A DNA stretch of 54,029 nucleotides from Saprospiraceae bacterium (GTDB lineage Bacteria > Bacteroidota > Bacteroidia > Chitinophagales > Saprospiraceae): the NCBI GenBank assembly GCA_022842725.1, contig JALHOZ010000031.1, positions 1-54,029 on the forward strand. Direction: 5' to 3'. Of this stretch, positions 1-7,331 are shown piece after piece. Position 1 is the first letter of the stretch, and every line of letters begins with the position of its first letter. A model generated the notes under the pieces. It saw only the letters and a program-made list of their open reading frames with translations. It ran no database searches and was not told the DNA's origin. Position numbers and translations under genes: made by a program.

Positions 1-370
1 GCGAACTAAGATAAAGTTGGATATAACCAAAACTTCCTCCCAAAAAAACATCCTGTTTTTCATCACCATTTACATCGCATACCAACATGGCAAATGCGTC
101 AAAATAATGCGGAAAATCCTCCGAAATATGCTGAAATAAAGGCTTTTCCAATACATTTCCCTCAAAAGTATGCAATCTGAACCCTTTATCAACAACCATG
201 ATATCGTCAACCAAATCACCATTAAGGTCCAAAAAACCACCGGGTATCAAATTGTTAGTTTTTACACCGCTTTTCAGTATGGTAGTTTTATTGGAAAAAG
301 AGACAAAGTTTTGACCATTTATGGCGGAATACCCAAATATAAAGACAACAATTATGTAAAAAACTCTCAT
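1..370 (-). CDS. Secreted FG-GAP/VCBS-repeat protein, N-terminal part (cut by window edge)
   Basis: An open frame reads leftward from an ATG at 368-370 to the window edge, so only about 123 N-terminal residues are seen. It begins with a hydrophobic signal peptide (MRVFYIIVVFIFGYSAINGQ). Two calcium-loop repeats follow, DLNGDLVDDI near residue 50 and DVNGDEKQDV near residue 104, the pattern of FG-GAP/VCBS beta-propeller blades. Such Bacteroidota proteins are surface or secreted and often carry a C-terminal T9SS domain, which cannot be checked here. A TATATTTG -7 element lies just upstream. The exact role is unknown. Confidence 0.8.
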   Translation of the reverse strand, partial: MRVFYIIVVFIFGYSAINGQNFVSFSNKTTILKSGVKTNNLIPGGFLDLNGDLVDDIMVVDKGFRLHTFEGNVLEKPLFQHISEDFPHYFDAFAMLVCDVNGDEKQDVFLGGSFGYIQLYLSS

Positions 371-394
371 ATTAAAATAGTTACAAATAAGATG

Positions 395-402
395 CAAATA
401 TA
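395..402 (-). promoter_or_regulatory. Bacteroidota -7 promoter element (TATATTTG)
   Basis: On the minus strand this reads TATATTTG, a full match to the TAnnTTTG -7 consensus. It stands 25 nt before the ATG of the FG-GAP protein, giving a leader of about 18 nt. No clear -33 TTTG is seen at the usual distance. Confidence 0.5.
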
Positions 403-493
403 TATAAAAAACATTTATATATCATGATTTGTCATGAATTATCAAAATAATTTGTTTACTTCTGTCGCGGAAACTGAAAAAAAAGACTTGTAA

Positions 494-1315
494 TTACTGA
501 ACTTTGTAGTCTACTGTTACGGTTCCGCATTGAGAATCCGCTTCACCCGGAGAAAATTTGTATTTTGACGCTGTTTTTTCGGTAAGTTGAATAAGGTAAG
601 CATCGTTTGTAGTAGAACCTTTTTGGGTATATTTGGAAGAAATGACCTTTCCCGTTGCATCAACACAAAGGGTCAGTACCACCCTTCCCGATCGTTGGGA
701 ATTGTCTTTGAATACAGGTTCAAATACCAATCCCCTGGAAGCAAGACCACCTCCTACCCTGCCTGACCCTTTGGTTATTCCATCCAAAACCTTACCATTG
801 GGTTCTCCTGTCGGGTTGCCGGCATCGCCGGGTTTTGAACCTGATCCTTTACCTTTGCCAAAAAGATCTGTCATTTTTTTCTTTTTTTCAGCTGCATCCT
901 TTTCTCTTGCCAATCTTTCAGCTTCTTCTTTTTCTTGTCTGAGCTTTTCCAGTCGTTTATTTTCTTCAGCCTGTTTATCTTTTTTTACATCCGTTTTTTT
1001 CTTGTCTGTCGCTTTGACTTCAGATATTTCATCTCTTGTTGTTGAAACTATGTCTTTAGCCGGATTTACTTTTGATGGGGCTACTTCAGATTCAACAGAA
1101 ACTGCATTTTCTGCTTCGGTTTCAAAGGTTTCACTGTTTTGTCCGGCATCTTCCTCGCCAAAAACGACCATAATCCCGCTTTCTTCTGAAGGAAACTTCA
1201 TTATGGGAACAAATCTGATAAATAAAAGCAACAGTAATGCAAGATGAATGCAGACACTTATGTAGAAACCCATTTTCCGGTTTCGTTCTTCTGAATATAA
1301 AACGTCATCTTTCAT
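494..1315 (-). CDS. TonB/TolA-like energy transducer
   Basis: The 273-residue protein has a short cytoplasmic N-terminus, one membrane segment at about residues 16-40, a Lys/Glu-rich probable coiled coil at about 100-150, a Gly-rich linker, and a small C-terminal domain (SGRVVLTLCVDATGKVISS) resembling TonB/TolA C-terminal domains. Two cysteines lie in that last domain and could pair in the periplasm. It is the last gene of an exbB-exbD-exbD-tonB-like operon, after an 88-bp gap. It probably couples the proton-driven ExbBD motor to an outer-membrane partner. Whether it serves TonB-dependent transport or a Tol-like envelope role cannot be told: no receptor gene is adjacent. The K/E-rich middle makes a long antisense frame, which is not a gene. 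Confidence 0.82.
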   Translation of the reverse strand: MKDDVLYSEERNRKMGFYISVCIHLALLLLLFIRFVPIMKFPSEESGIMVVFGEEDAGQNSETFETEAENAVSVESEVAPSKVNPAKDIVSTTRDEISEVKATDKKKTDVKKDKQAEENKRLEKLRQEKEEAERLAREKDAAEKKKKMTDLFGKGKGSGSKPGDAGNPTGEPNGKVLDGITKGSGRVGGGLASRGLVFEPVFKDNSQRSGRVVLTLCVDATGKVISSKYTQKGSTTNDAYLIQLTEKTASKYKFSPGEADSQCGTVTVDYKVQ

Positions 1316-1403
1316 TCAATACAAGTAACATGAATTAATAAAACACTCTGTAAACCCCTGGGAATGAAACTAATGGTTGTGTACGTTTTGATACTGATGA
1401 TAT

Positions 1404-1802
1404 TTACTTAGGATCACTCAGGACCGCTCTGATTTCCATTCTATATGCAAGATCGAGAATGGCAACAACACTTTCATTATCAGCATCTCCATCAGGACTG
1501 ATGACAAAAGCGGCCTGATCTCCATCTCTTTGTTTGAGAGACCTGATGGTGCTTTCAATACCCGAAATACTGACCGGAACACCATTTAGGGTGTATGTCC
1601 CTGATTGGGTCACGCCGATGATTTTGTTTTCCGCTTTACTTGGCGGTGCTTTGGATTGTTTGCCTGGTAATTGAAGGTTGAGTGCATTTGGCATAATACT
1701 GGAAGAGGTCAACATAAAAAATATCAACAATAAAAAGATGATATCAGTTAAGGATGACATATTAAATTCAGCACTTACTTTGCTTCTTTTTTTAACTCCC
1801 AT
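1404..1802 (-). CDS. exbD: ExbD/TolR-family biopolymer transport protein (second paralogue)
   Basis: The protein has 132 residues: a short basic N-terminus, one membrane helix (SLTDIIFLLLIFFMLTS) with the proton-path aspartate of the ExbD/TolR family, and a periplasmic domain. It begins 4 bp after the stop of the upstream exbD paralogue, so the two are surely co-transcribed with exbB. Its first 33 residues are almost the same as that paralogue's, while the periplasmic domains have diverged, pointing to an old tandem duplication. Known role: with ExbB it uses the proton motive force to drive a TonB-like protein. Confidence 0.9.
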   Translation of the reverse strand: MGVKKRSKVSAEFNMSSLTDIIFLLLIFFMLTSSSIMPNALNLQLPGKQSKAPPSKAENKIIGVTQSGTYTLNGVPVSISGIESTIRSLKQRDGDQAAFVISPDGDADNESVVAILDLAYRMEIRAVLSDPK

Positions 1803-1806
1803 GATC

Positions 1807-2217
1807 TTAAGATTTATCTTTTTGAGTGGTAGGTGCTGTGGCGATGATGGCTTTTACTTTAAGACCACTTGCTATTTTCATGACTTGGTGCACATCCTTC
1901 CATGGAACACCAACTTCCGATACAATCATAACCGTGGCATTATCCTTATTATTGGAATTTCTTACTGCGGTCGCAATGTCCCTTTCCATGGATTCTTTTG
2001 AGGAAGCTTTACCAACTACTGAAATTTTACCATCGATCGTAAGCATAACCGGCAAATCGGACGGAGCCACCGTTTTTGATTCAGATTTGGGCAAGTCCAC
2101 CGTTATCTGAACCATATTTGATGTCAACATAAAAAATATCAGCAATAAAAAAATTATATCTGTCAATGATGACATATTAAATTCTGCCGATAATTTATTT
2201 CTTCTTTTGACTCCCAT
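1807..2217 (-). CDS. exbD: ExbD/TolR-family biopolymer transport protein (first paralogue)
   Basis: The protein has 136 residues with the same N-terminal module as its neighbour: basic start, then a single membrane helix with the conserved Asp in SSLTDIIF. The periplasmic domain (residues about 40-130) differs in sequence. It follows exbB by 5 bp. Two different ExbD copies beside one ExbB suggest either a mixed ExbD dimer in the motor or two alternative motors sharing ExbB; the sequence alone does not decide. Confidence 0.9.
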   Translation of the reverse strand: MGVKRRNKLSAEFNMSSLTDIIFLLLIFFMLTSNMVQITVDLPKSESKTVAPSDLPVMLTIDGKISVVGKASSKESMERDIATAVRNSNNKDNATVMIVSEVGVPWKDVHQVMKIASGLKVKAIIATAPTTQKDKS

Positions 2218-2222
2218 AATAA

Positions 2223-2921
2223 TTAATGAGTAGGTTCCTGCAACAAGTCCATAAAGTCTATGGTTGTTTTTTCCATCAAAAATATTACTTTGTCTACTTT
2301 AGCAACCAAAAGGTTATATCCAACAAACGAAAAGATTCCTATCAAAAGGCCGAAAGCAGTCGTTATCAAAGCCTGATAAATACCACCAGCCAAAACATCC
2401 GGAGTGACATTGGATTCGGAAGCCATTTTGTAAAAAGCCAAAATCATACCGGTAACGGTACCCAAAAACCCGATCATCGGAGCCGCCCCACTGATACTGG
2501 CAAGGGTAGACAGATTTTTTTCTAATTTAAAAACCTCAAGATTACCAACGTTTTCAATAGCTGCGTCTATATCCTTTAATGGTTTTCCGATTCTCATAAG
2601 ACCTTTTTCAACCATTCGTGCAGCAGGTGAATCTGTTGCTCTGCATAATGCTTTCGCTCCTTCAATATTACCGGACCCAACTGATGCCCTGATATTGTTT
2701 ATAAAGTTTTCATCAATTTTACCGGCCCGTTGAATGGTATACCATCTTTCTATAAAAATAGCAACGGCTGCAACGGATAAGACCAATAAAACGGCAACGT
2801 TTGCAATACCCATAGGTCCGCCTGAGACGATGAGATCGATAAGATTCTGTGATTCCTGGACCGCTTCTGTGTCTATTTCTGTTTCTGCTGCCTGAAAAAG
2901 GTTAAAAAGTAAATTGAACAT
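2223..2921 (-). CDS. exbB: ExbB/TolQ/MotA-family proton channel protein
   Basis: The 232-residue protein has three membrane segments, at about residues 38-60, 138-165 and 178-205, separated by a cytoplasmic region, as in ExbB/TolQ. The conserved TM2-TM3 signature is seen in GFLGTVTGMILAFYKMA and the following GIYQALITTAFGL stretch. It is the first gene of the exbB-exbD-exbD-tonB-like operon and faces a divergent T9SS-cargo gene. The leader is about 165 nt if transcription starts from the TACCTTTG at 3094-3101. Function: inner-membrane proton channel of the energising motor. Confidence 0.93.
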   Translation of the reverse strand: MFNLLFNLFQAAETEIDTEAVQESQNLIDLIVSGGPMGIANVAVLLVLSVAAVAIFIERWYTIQRAGKIDENFINNIRASVGSGNIEGAKALCRATDSPAARMVEKGLMRIGKPLKDIDAAIENVGNLEVFKLEKNLSTLASISGAAPMIGFLGTVTGMILAFYKMASESNVTPDVLAGGIYQALITTAFGLLIGIFSFVGYNLLVAKVDKVIFLMEKTTIDFMDLLQEPTH

Positions 2922-3093
2922 GTTTTTCTACTTGATTTGTTTGATGAAACGAATATTATCTAATTTTATTATCTGAATTCTGATATGGACCAATTTGGTA
3001 TCGTAACAAAATCAATGTCTGTAAAACCTGTTTTTCCAAAAAATGAATTTTACGATTTCGTCCTGTTACTACAAATGGTTGACATATTGGCTA

Positions 3094-3101
3094 CAAAGGT
3101 A
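3094..3101 (-). promoter_or_regulatory. -7 element for the exbB operon (TACCTTTG)
   Basis: Minus-strand TACCTTTG matches TAnnTTTG exactly. The same octamer occurs upstream of the lipoprotein gene at 12956, accD and the T9SS type B gene, which supports its use as a promoter in this genome. No clear -33 box is seen. Confidence 0.5.
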
Positions 3102-3195
3102 AACATAATATTATATTATAAAAAAATTTAATCTAATTTTTTCTTTAGCCATTTATTAAATCCTGGCATATGTTATCTGTATTCAATAAAATTTT

Positions 3196-3203
3196 TACAT
3201 TTG
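3196..3203 (+). promoter_or_regulatory. -7 element for the Omp28-like gene (TACATTTG)
   Basis: TACATTTG is a perfect TAnnTTTG match. Its last three bases form the TTG at 3201, which is in frame with the downstream gene and could be mistaken for a start codon. Transcription would begin near 3210, so the true start must lie downstream, at 3243 or 3249. Confidence 0.5.
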
Positions 3204-3242
3204 CATATCTATTCTTCATTAAGATTTATATCACTAAAAAAC

Positions 3243-5279
3243 ATGATTATGCGTCAATTATTTACACCATCAATTTTTATTTTTGTTTTTTCATTCTTTT
3301 TTAACCCGGGATATTCCCAGGTAACTTTTTCAGACAATTTCGATTCTTACAATGCCGGAGATTTTTTATGTGTTGTGAACCCAAAGTGGAAAACATGGGA
3401 TAACAAACCCGGTACTGCGACTGATACCAAGATTGTAAATACTCGGGCAGCCAGTGGTAATAATTCTATATTTATAGCATCAACTTTAGCGAGTGGAGGA
3501 CCTGTGGATATCATTTTACCTTTCGGCAACAGATATAATACAGGTTTATTCACTATCGAGTGGAAAATGTACATCGAAAAAGGTAAAACCGGATATTTCA
3601 ATTTTCAGGGCAATACCACCCCCGGGGTTTTATGGACGCTAAACGCTTTTCTGCGTGAAAATAATACACTTGACCTTACGAACAGTGCAAATGCCCGATT
3701 ATTTAGTACTTCTTATCCTACCGACGAATGGTTTACCTTCGGAATGGAAATCAACCTGTCTTCCAACAATTGGAAAGTTTTGATCAACGGAGAATGTGTT
3801 GGCGCTTTCAAAAATTCAAATAATTTATTAGCATCCCTAAACTTGTACCCTACAGATGCAAGTTCAGCGTTTTATTGTGATGACTTCAGTTTTTCTTACA
3901 ATCCTGTAGCACCTCAAATATTAAATGATTTGGCTGTAGACAACATTGTTTGGGATAATATCAGTTTTACAGGCACAGAAGACAACTTTTCATTTTCGGT
4001 TTCCAATTTAGGTCTTGAAAACATCCTCGAACTTGAGTTGGAAGCTACCAATAATGGTGTTCCTGTTGCTTTGGATCTGACCGGTGTGGAACTCGCATCC
4101 GGAGAAACCCAAACCATAAGCACTACAGCTCCGATTACGTTAAATGCAGGTAGTAATAATCTGAAAGTTAGCGTCATTTCTGTAAACGGCATGCCTGGTG
4201 ATGAAGAAGTTTGTAATAATGCCACTGAATATAAACTTGAAGGCGTAACACCTGCGCCAAACAAAGGTGTCCTGGTAGAAGAAGCAACCGGAACATGGTG
4301 TCCATGGTGTCCAAGAGGTGCCGTATATCTTGACTTGTTGAGTAAAAAATACAACAAAAGATACATACCTGTTGCGGTGCATAACAATGACCCGATGGCC
4401 GTAGCGGCTTATGATGCTTTAATCAGAAGTACTCCTGGTTTTTCAGGTTTCCCAAGTGTTGTTCTCAACAGAACTGCCGTCACCGACCCTTCAACGTCTG
4501 AATTTCCATTCCTGCAGCGAATTGCTGAAACGGCGCCTGCCTATTTTACAACAGGTGCAAAATTTGATCCTGCCACAAGGGTTTTAGATGTTTCAGTTAT
4601 CACTACTTTCCAGGCCAATAACAGCAAACCAATGTGGATAAATATGGTTTTGGCCGAGGACAAAGTCAGGGGAACAGGTTCAGGTTACAATCAGGCTAAT
4701 GCTTATGCAGGCGGTGGAGCAGGTCCAATGGGTGGGTATGAATTATTGCCAAGTCCGGTTCCTGCTGCACAAATGGTTTACGACCATGTTGGAAGGGTTA
4801 TTACCGGCCTGACCAAAACCAACGAAAACAGTATCGAAGGTACTTTTGCAGAAGGAGAATCTGTAACCAAAAGTTTTTCATTTACTATTCCTGCAGGTAT
4901 GAATATTGACAACTTCCAGATCATTCCAATTTTATTGAGTGCAGATGGTTATGAAAATGCGGCCATTGCTTCTTACCCGGAAGCAGTTTCTAATGGCTAT
5001 GTCAATGCTGAAAACGTCATCGTTCATGATGCAGTGAAAGCATACCCTAATCCCGCTCAGGATTTGGTATATGTCGACTTTTCTGTTAAGTCTGCTTCAG
5101 ACGTTTCTATAGAATTGATGGACATCACCGGAGCTTTGGTGGCAACGAAATTGGTTACCGGATTACAGGGAGATTATACCATTCCAATGAGTACTGTTTC
5201 ATTACAACCTGGTATGTATTTACTGAATGTCAGAACTCAAAATGAAACCGTTACCCGTAAAATATTTGTAACAAAATAA
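3243..5279 (+). CDS. Secreted Omp28-like protein with CPWC motif and T9SS type A sorting domain
   Basis: The 678-residue protein has a signal peptide ending near FFNPGYSQ. A jelly-roll-like N-terminal region follows. An Omp28-type thioredoxin-like segment holds EEATGTWCPWCP, a CxxC redox motif, at about residue 350. The last 80 residues (AYPNPAQD ... GMYLLNV ... KIFV) are a typical Por-secretion-tail, T9SS type A. It is therefore exported to the periplasm and then across the outer membrane, being anchored or released. The start at 3243 (or 3249, two codons on) was chosen because earlier in-frame codons overlap a -7 promoter element. A strong hairpin terminator follows at 5301. It stands alone as a transcription unit. 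Substrate or partner is unknown. Confidence 0.88.
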   Translation: MIMRQLFTPSIFIFVFSFFFNPGYSQVTFSDNFDSYNAGDFLCVVNPKWKTWDNKPGTATDTKIVNTRAASGNNSIFIASTLASGGPVDIILPFGNRYNTGLFTIEWKMYIEKGKTGYFNFQGNTTPGVLWTLNAFLRENNTLDLTNSANARLFSTSYPTDEWFTFGMEINLSSNNWKVLINGECVGAFKNSNNLLASLNLYPTDASSAFYCDDFSFSYNPVAPQILNDLAVDNIVWDNISFTGTEDNFSFSVSNLGLENILELELEATNNGVPVALDLTGVELASGETQTISTTAPITLNAGSNNLKVSVISVNGMPGDEEVCNNATEYKLEGVTPAPNKGVLVEEATGTWCPWCPRGAVYLDLLSKKYNKRYIPVAVHNNDPMAVAAYDALIRSTPGFSGFPSVVLNRTAVTDPSTSEFPFLQRIAETAPAYFTTGAKFDPATRVLDVSVITTFQANNSKPMWINMVLAEDKVRGTGSGYNQANAYAGGGAGPMGGYELLPSPVPAAQMVYDHVGRVITGLTKTNENSIEGTFAEGESVTKSFSFTIPAGMNIDNFQIIPILLSADGYENAAIASYPEAVSNGYVNAENVIVHDAVKAYPNPAQDLVYVDFSVKSASDVSIELMDITGALVATKLVTGLQGDYTIPMSTVSLQPGMYLLNVRTQNETVTRKIFVTK

Positions 5280-5300
5280 AATTTAGTTTTTTTTGAAATA

Positions 5301-5340
5301 AAAAAAAGGTTGTCTTAATCAAGGCAACCTTTTTTTATTA
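5301..5340 (+). terminator. Intrinsic terminator after the Omp28-like gene
   Basis: Arms AAAAAAAGGTTGTCTT and AAGGCAACCTTTTTTT pair over 16 positions with one G-T wobble around the loop AATC, followed by a T tract. The A-rich 5' arm means it may also work on the other strand. Confidence 0.85.
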
Positions 5341-5397
5341 GACCTACATTGGAAAAATCGAAATTTAATATCAATGTAAAAATATTGTTTACCTCTC

Positions 5398-6186
5398 ATG
5401 ATGATTTTTACAACAAATATCTCCTATTGTTATTGTGTGATTCTAATAAAAGTTAGTATTGCCATCACATCGTTTGGACAAACGACAGGTGACCGGTTCA
5501 TCCAAACTGCTAAAACTCATTTAGGAAAGTCTTATGAAATTAATACCCTCGACTTACAAAAAGAGGAAGTTCTCACGATTGATACTGCACAATTTGATTG
5601 TGTTACCTTTGTGGAATGTGTCATTGCCCAAACTTTGTGTAAAAAACCTTTTAATTATTCGTCTTTTGAAAGTATTTTGACCAATCTAAGGTATCGGAAC
5701 GGGAACATAGACGGTTATTCAAGCAGATTGCACTACTTTTCTGAATGGCTGCTACAAGCCGAAAAAAATGGAATCGGAAAAAATATCAGCCTCGAACTAG
5801 GAGGAGAACTGCGAAAAAAACAGATTCATTATATGTCAATAAATGAAAAAAAATATCCAAAACTACATGATCAGGTTATTTTTACCAAATTAAGAGAAAC
5901 TGAAATCCATTTATCAAAAGCAGCCTTAGCCTTCATTCCTAACCGCAAGATTGATGATGTGTTAACCAAACTACAAAACGGAGACATCATCGCTATGGTG
6001 TCTTCTGTCAGCGGATTGGATATTTCTCATACAGGATTTATCATCCTCAAAAACCAAAATGTTCACCTTTTACATGCTTCATCACGAACCAAAAAGGTGG
6101 AAATCACAAAACAACCTTTGGGACAATACCTCAAAACCATGCCCTTTATTGAAGGTATTATCATCTTCAGAAACACAATACAATAA
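5398..6186 (+). CDS. DUF1460 family, N-acetylmuramoyl-L-alanine amidase-like cysteine peptidase
   Basis: The 262-residue protein has a probable N-terminal signal segment (to about residue 28) and the DUF1460 catalytic pattern: FDCVTFVECV with the nucleophile Cys near residue 68, and SHTGF with the catalytic His near residue 216. DUF1460 proteins belong to the NlpC/P60-like superfamily and act on peptidoglycan fragments. The next gene is another NlpC/P60 peptidase in the same direction, suggesting a shared job in wall turnover or muropeptide processing. The start is an ATG-ATG pair; the upstream terminator separates it from the T9SS cargo gene. Length is normal for the family. Confidence 0.85.
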   Translation: MMIFTTNISYCYCVILIKVSIAITSFGQTTGDRFIQTAKTHLGKSYEINTLDLQKEEVLTIDTAQFDCVTFVECVIAQTLCKKPFNYSSFESILTNLRYRNGNIDGYSSRLHYFSEWLLQAEKNGIGKNISLELGGELRKKQIHYMSINEKKYPKLHDQVIFTKLRETEIHLSKAALAFIPNRKIDDVLTKLQNGDIIAMVSSVSGLDISHTGFIILKNQNVHLLHASSRTKKVEITKQPLGQYLKTMPFIEGIIIFRNTIQ

Positions 6187-6227
6187 ACATTTTTGACGTT
6201 TTTTACCTTTTATTCAGTCAATTTTAT

Positions 6228-6235
6228 TAAATTTG
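6228..6235 (+). promoter_or_regulatory. -7 element for the NlpC/P60 gene (TAAATTTG)
   Basis: TAAATTTG matches TAnnTTTG. Its TTTG supplies the in-frame TTG at 6233, a false start. Transcription would begin near 6242, leaving a leader of about 60 nt before the ATG at 6305. Confidence 0.45.
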
Positions 6236-6304
6236 TGCATCGTAAACAAGTTTAAACAGTTTTTTTTGTACCCAAAAACAAGAAAAAATAAACAACAAAA
6301 TTTT

Positions 6305-6796
6305 ATGTTCAGATTTCTGATTCTGGCATTTTGTTGTATATATCTACCGGTAAATGCTGAATTGGGCCAGCAAACAGACCCTGAATCAGGAGAAAAAAAT
6401 CAACGACAGGAAATCATCAAAGAAGCGGAAAAATATCTGGGAAAAAGATATAAAACAAACATAAAAGGTCAGGTTATGGATTGTTCAGGTTATACCCGAT
6501 TTATCCTTTCAAAATTTGGGATAAAGGTCACCCGAAGTTCGGTAACCCAGGTAAAAGATGGCACCCGCGTTATTGAAATGAAAGATGCCAAACCCGGTGA
6601 TATTTTGGTTTTTAAAGGGAGAAACCCGCACAACAACATTCCCGGACATGTAGGATTGGTGCATCATTGGAGCAACGACACTTTATATTTTATCCATTCT
6701 TCTGTACAAAAAGGCATTACCATAGACAACATGTATGATCCTTATTATAAAAGAAGGTATTTACAGACAAGAAATGTGCTGACCGGCAAAAAATAA
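6305..6796 (+). CDS. NlpC/P60 family peptidoglycan endopeptidase
   Basis: From the ATG at 6305 the protein has 163 residues and starts with a clean signal peptide (MFRFLILAFCCIYLPVNA). The NlpC/P60 catalytic set is visible: Cys60 in MDCSGYTRF, His115 in GHVGLVH, and a third polar residue, probably His131 in FIHSS. Family members cut the D-Glu to diamino-acid bond in stem peptides. An earlier in-frame TTG at 6233 lies inside a -7 promoter element and its extra 24 residues would bury the signal peptide, so it was rejected. It is a single-domain enzyme with no binding repeats, next to a DUF1460 amidase-like gene. Confidence 0.9.
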   Translation: MFRFLILAFCCIYLPVNAELGQQTDPESGEKNQRQEIIKEAEKYLGKRYKTNIKGQVMDCSGYTRFILSKFGIKVTRSSVTQVKDGTRVIEMKDAKPGDILVFKGRNPHNNIPGHVGLVHHWSNDTLYFIHSSVQKGITIDNMYDPYYKRRYLQTRNVLTGKK

Positions 6797-6798
6797 GG

Positions 6799-7320
6799 CT
6801 ACAATCCCTGAATTTCTCTGATTGCCTCATACTCTTTAAGTAATCCTGCTGGCAAACCTATGATATATCTTTCTGAATAACTTTTTGCTCGTCCAAAAGT
6901 AAAATTGACAATATTGATGTTATTGTCGTTTACATCAAGATATATGGCGTATTTGTTGGCTTTGCAATCTTCTGATTTACAACCTGTAAAAAAAATAATT
7001 CTGTCTTCGACAACCAAAGGTGTTTCTTGATTCCAATCCTTTTGAAACCGCTCATAATCCTCCTTAAGCAAATTTTTTATTCTTTCCTGCAATTCAGGTG
7101 ATTTCATCAAACCAATATCTGAAGGCCTTTTTCCGACTTCTTTTTCAAAAGCAGCCCATGATTCATTAACGCCACGAGGATATTCTTTCGGCGCAACCTC
7201 GGCTTTGGTTTCCTGAGCTTGTGTACTTTTTTCTGCATTTTCTTTACAGGAAACCAAGCTTAATAAAATAAACAGGGTAAGCGGATAAACAGCTGTATTT
7301 GATAAAATATTTGTTCTCAT
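6799..7320 (-). CDS. Lipoprotein of unknown function
   Basis: The 173-residue protein has a hydrophobic N-terminus ending in a lipobox, LLSLVSCKE, so it is probably lipid-anchored in the envelope. After a low-complexity stretch the mature part is rich in charged residues. A segment with two cysteines, FTGCKSEDCKANKYAIYLD, could be a small disulfide loop. I do not recognise the family. It lies 11 bp after the isoaspartyl peptidase gene on the same strand and is probably co-transcribed with it, which in turn overlaps the acyltransferase gene. Confidence 0.75.
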   Translation of the reverse strand: MRTNILSNTAVYPLTLFILLSLVSCKENAEKSTQAQETKAEVAPKEYPRGVNESWAAFEKEVGKRPSDIGLMKSPELQERIKNLLKEDYERFQKDWNQETPLVVEDRIIFFTGCKSEDCKANKYAIYLDVNDNNINIVNFTFGRAKSYSERYIIGLPAGLLKEYEAIREIQGL

Positions 7321-7331
7321 TTATGATAAAA

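Larger units (their letters stand above)
2922..3242. other. Divergent intergenic region (exbB / Omp28-like gene)
   Basis: The region is AT-rich and holds no credible gene. It contains one -7 element for each direction: TACCTTTG on the minus strand (3094-3101) and TACATTTG on the plus strand (3196-3203). Nothing else was recognised. Confidence 0.6.

Noticed and set aside
170-427. An 85-codon plus-strand frame at the left edge
   Set aside because: The other strand carries a better frame with a signal peptide, two calcium-loop repeats and a promoter element, open to the window edge.
633-1247. A 204-codon plus-strand frame
   Set aside because: It is antisense to the TonB-like gene; the Lys/Glu-rich coiled coil gives a Ser/Phe-rich low-complexity translation with no domain.
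3914-4387. A 157-codon minus-strand frame
   Set aside because: It lies wholly inside the Omp28-like gene and has no recognisable domain; the sense frame has a signal peptide, CPWC motif and sorting tail.
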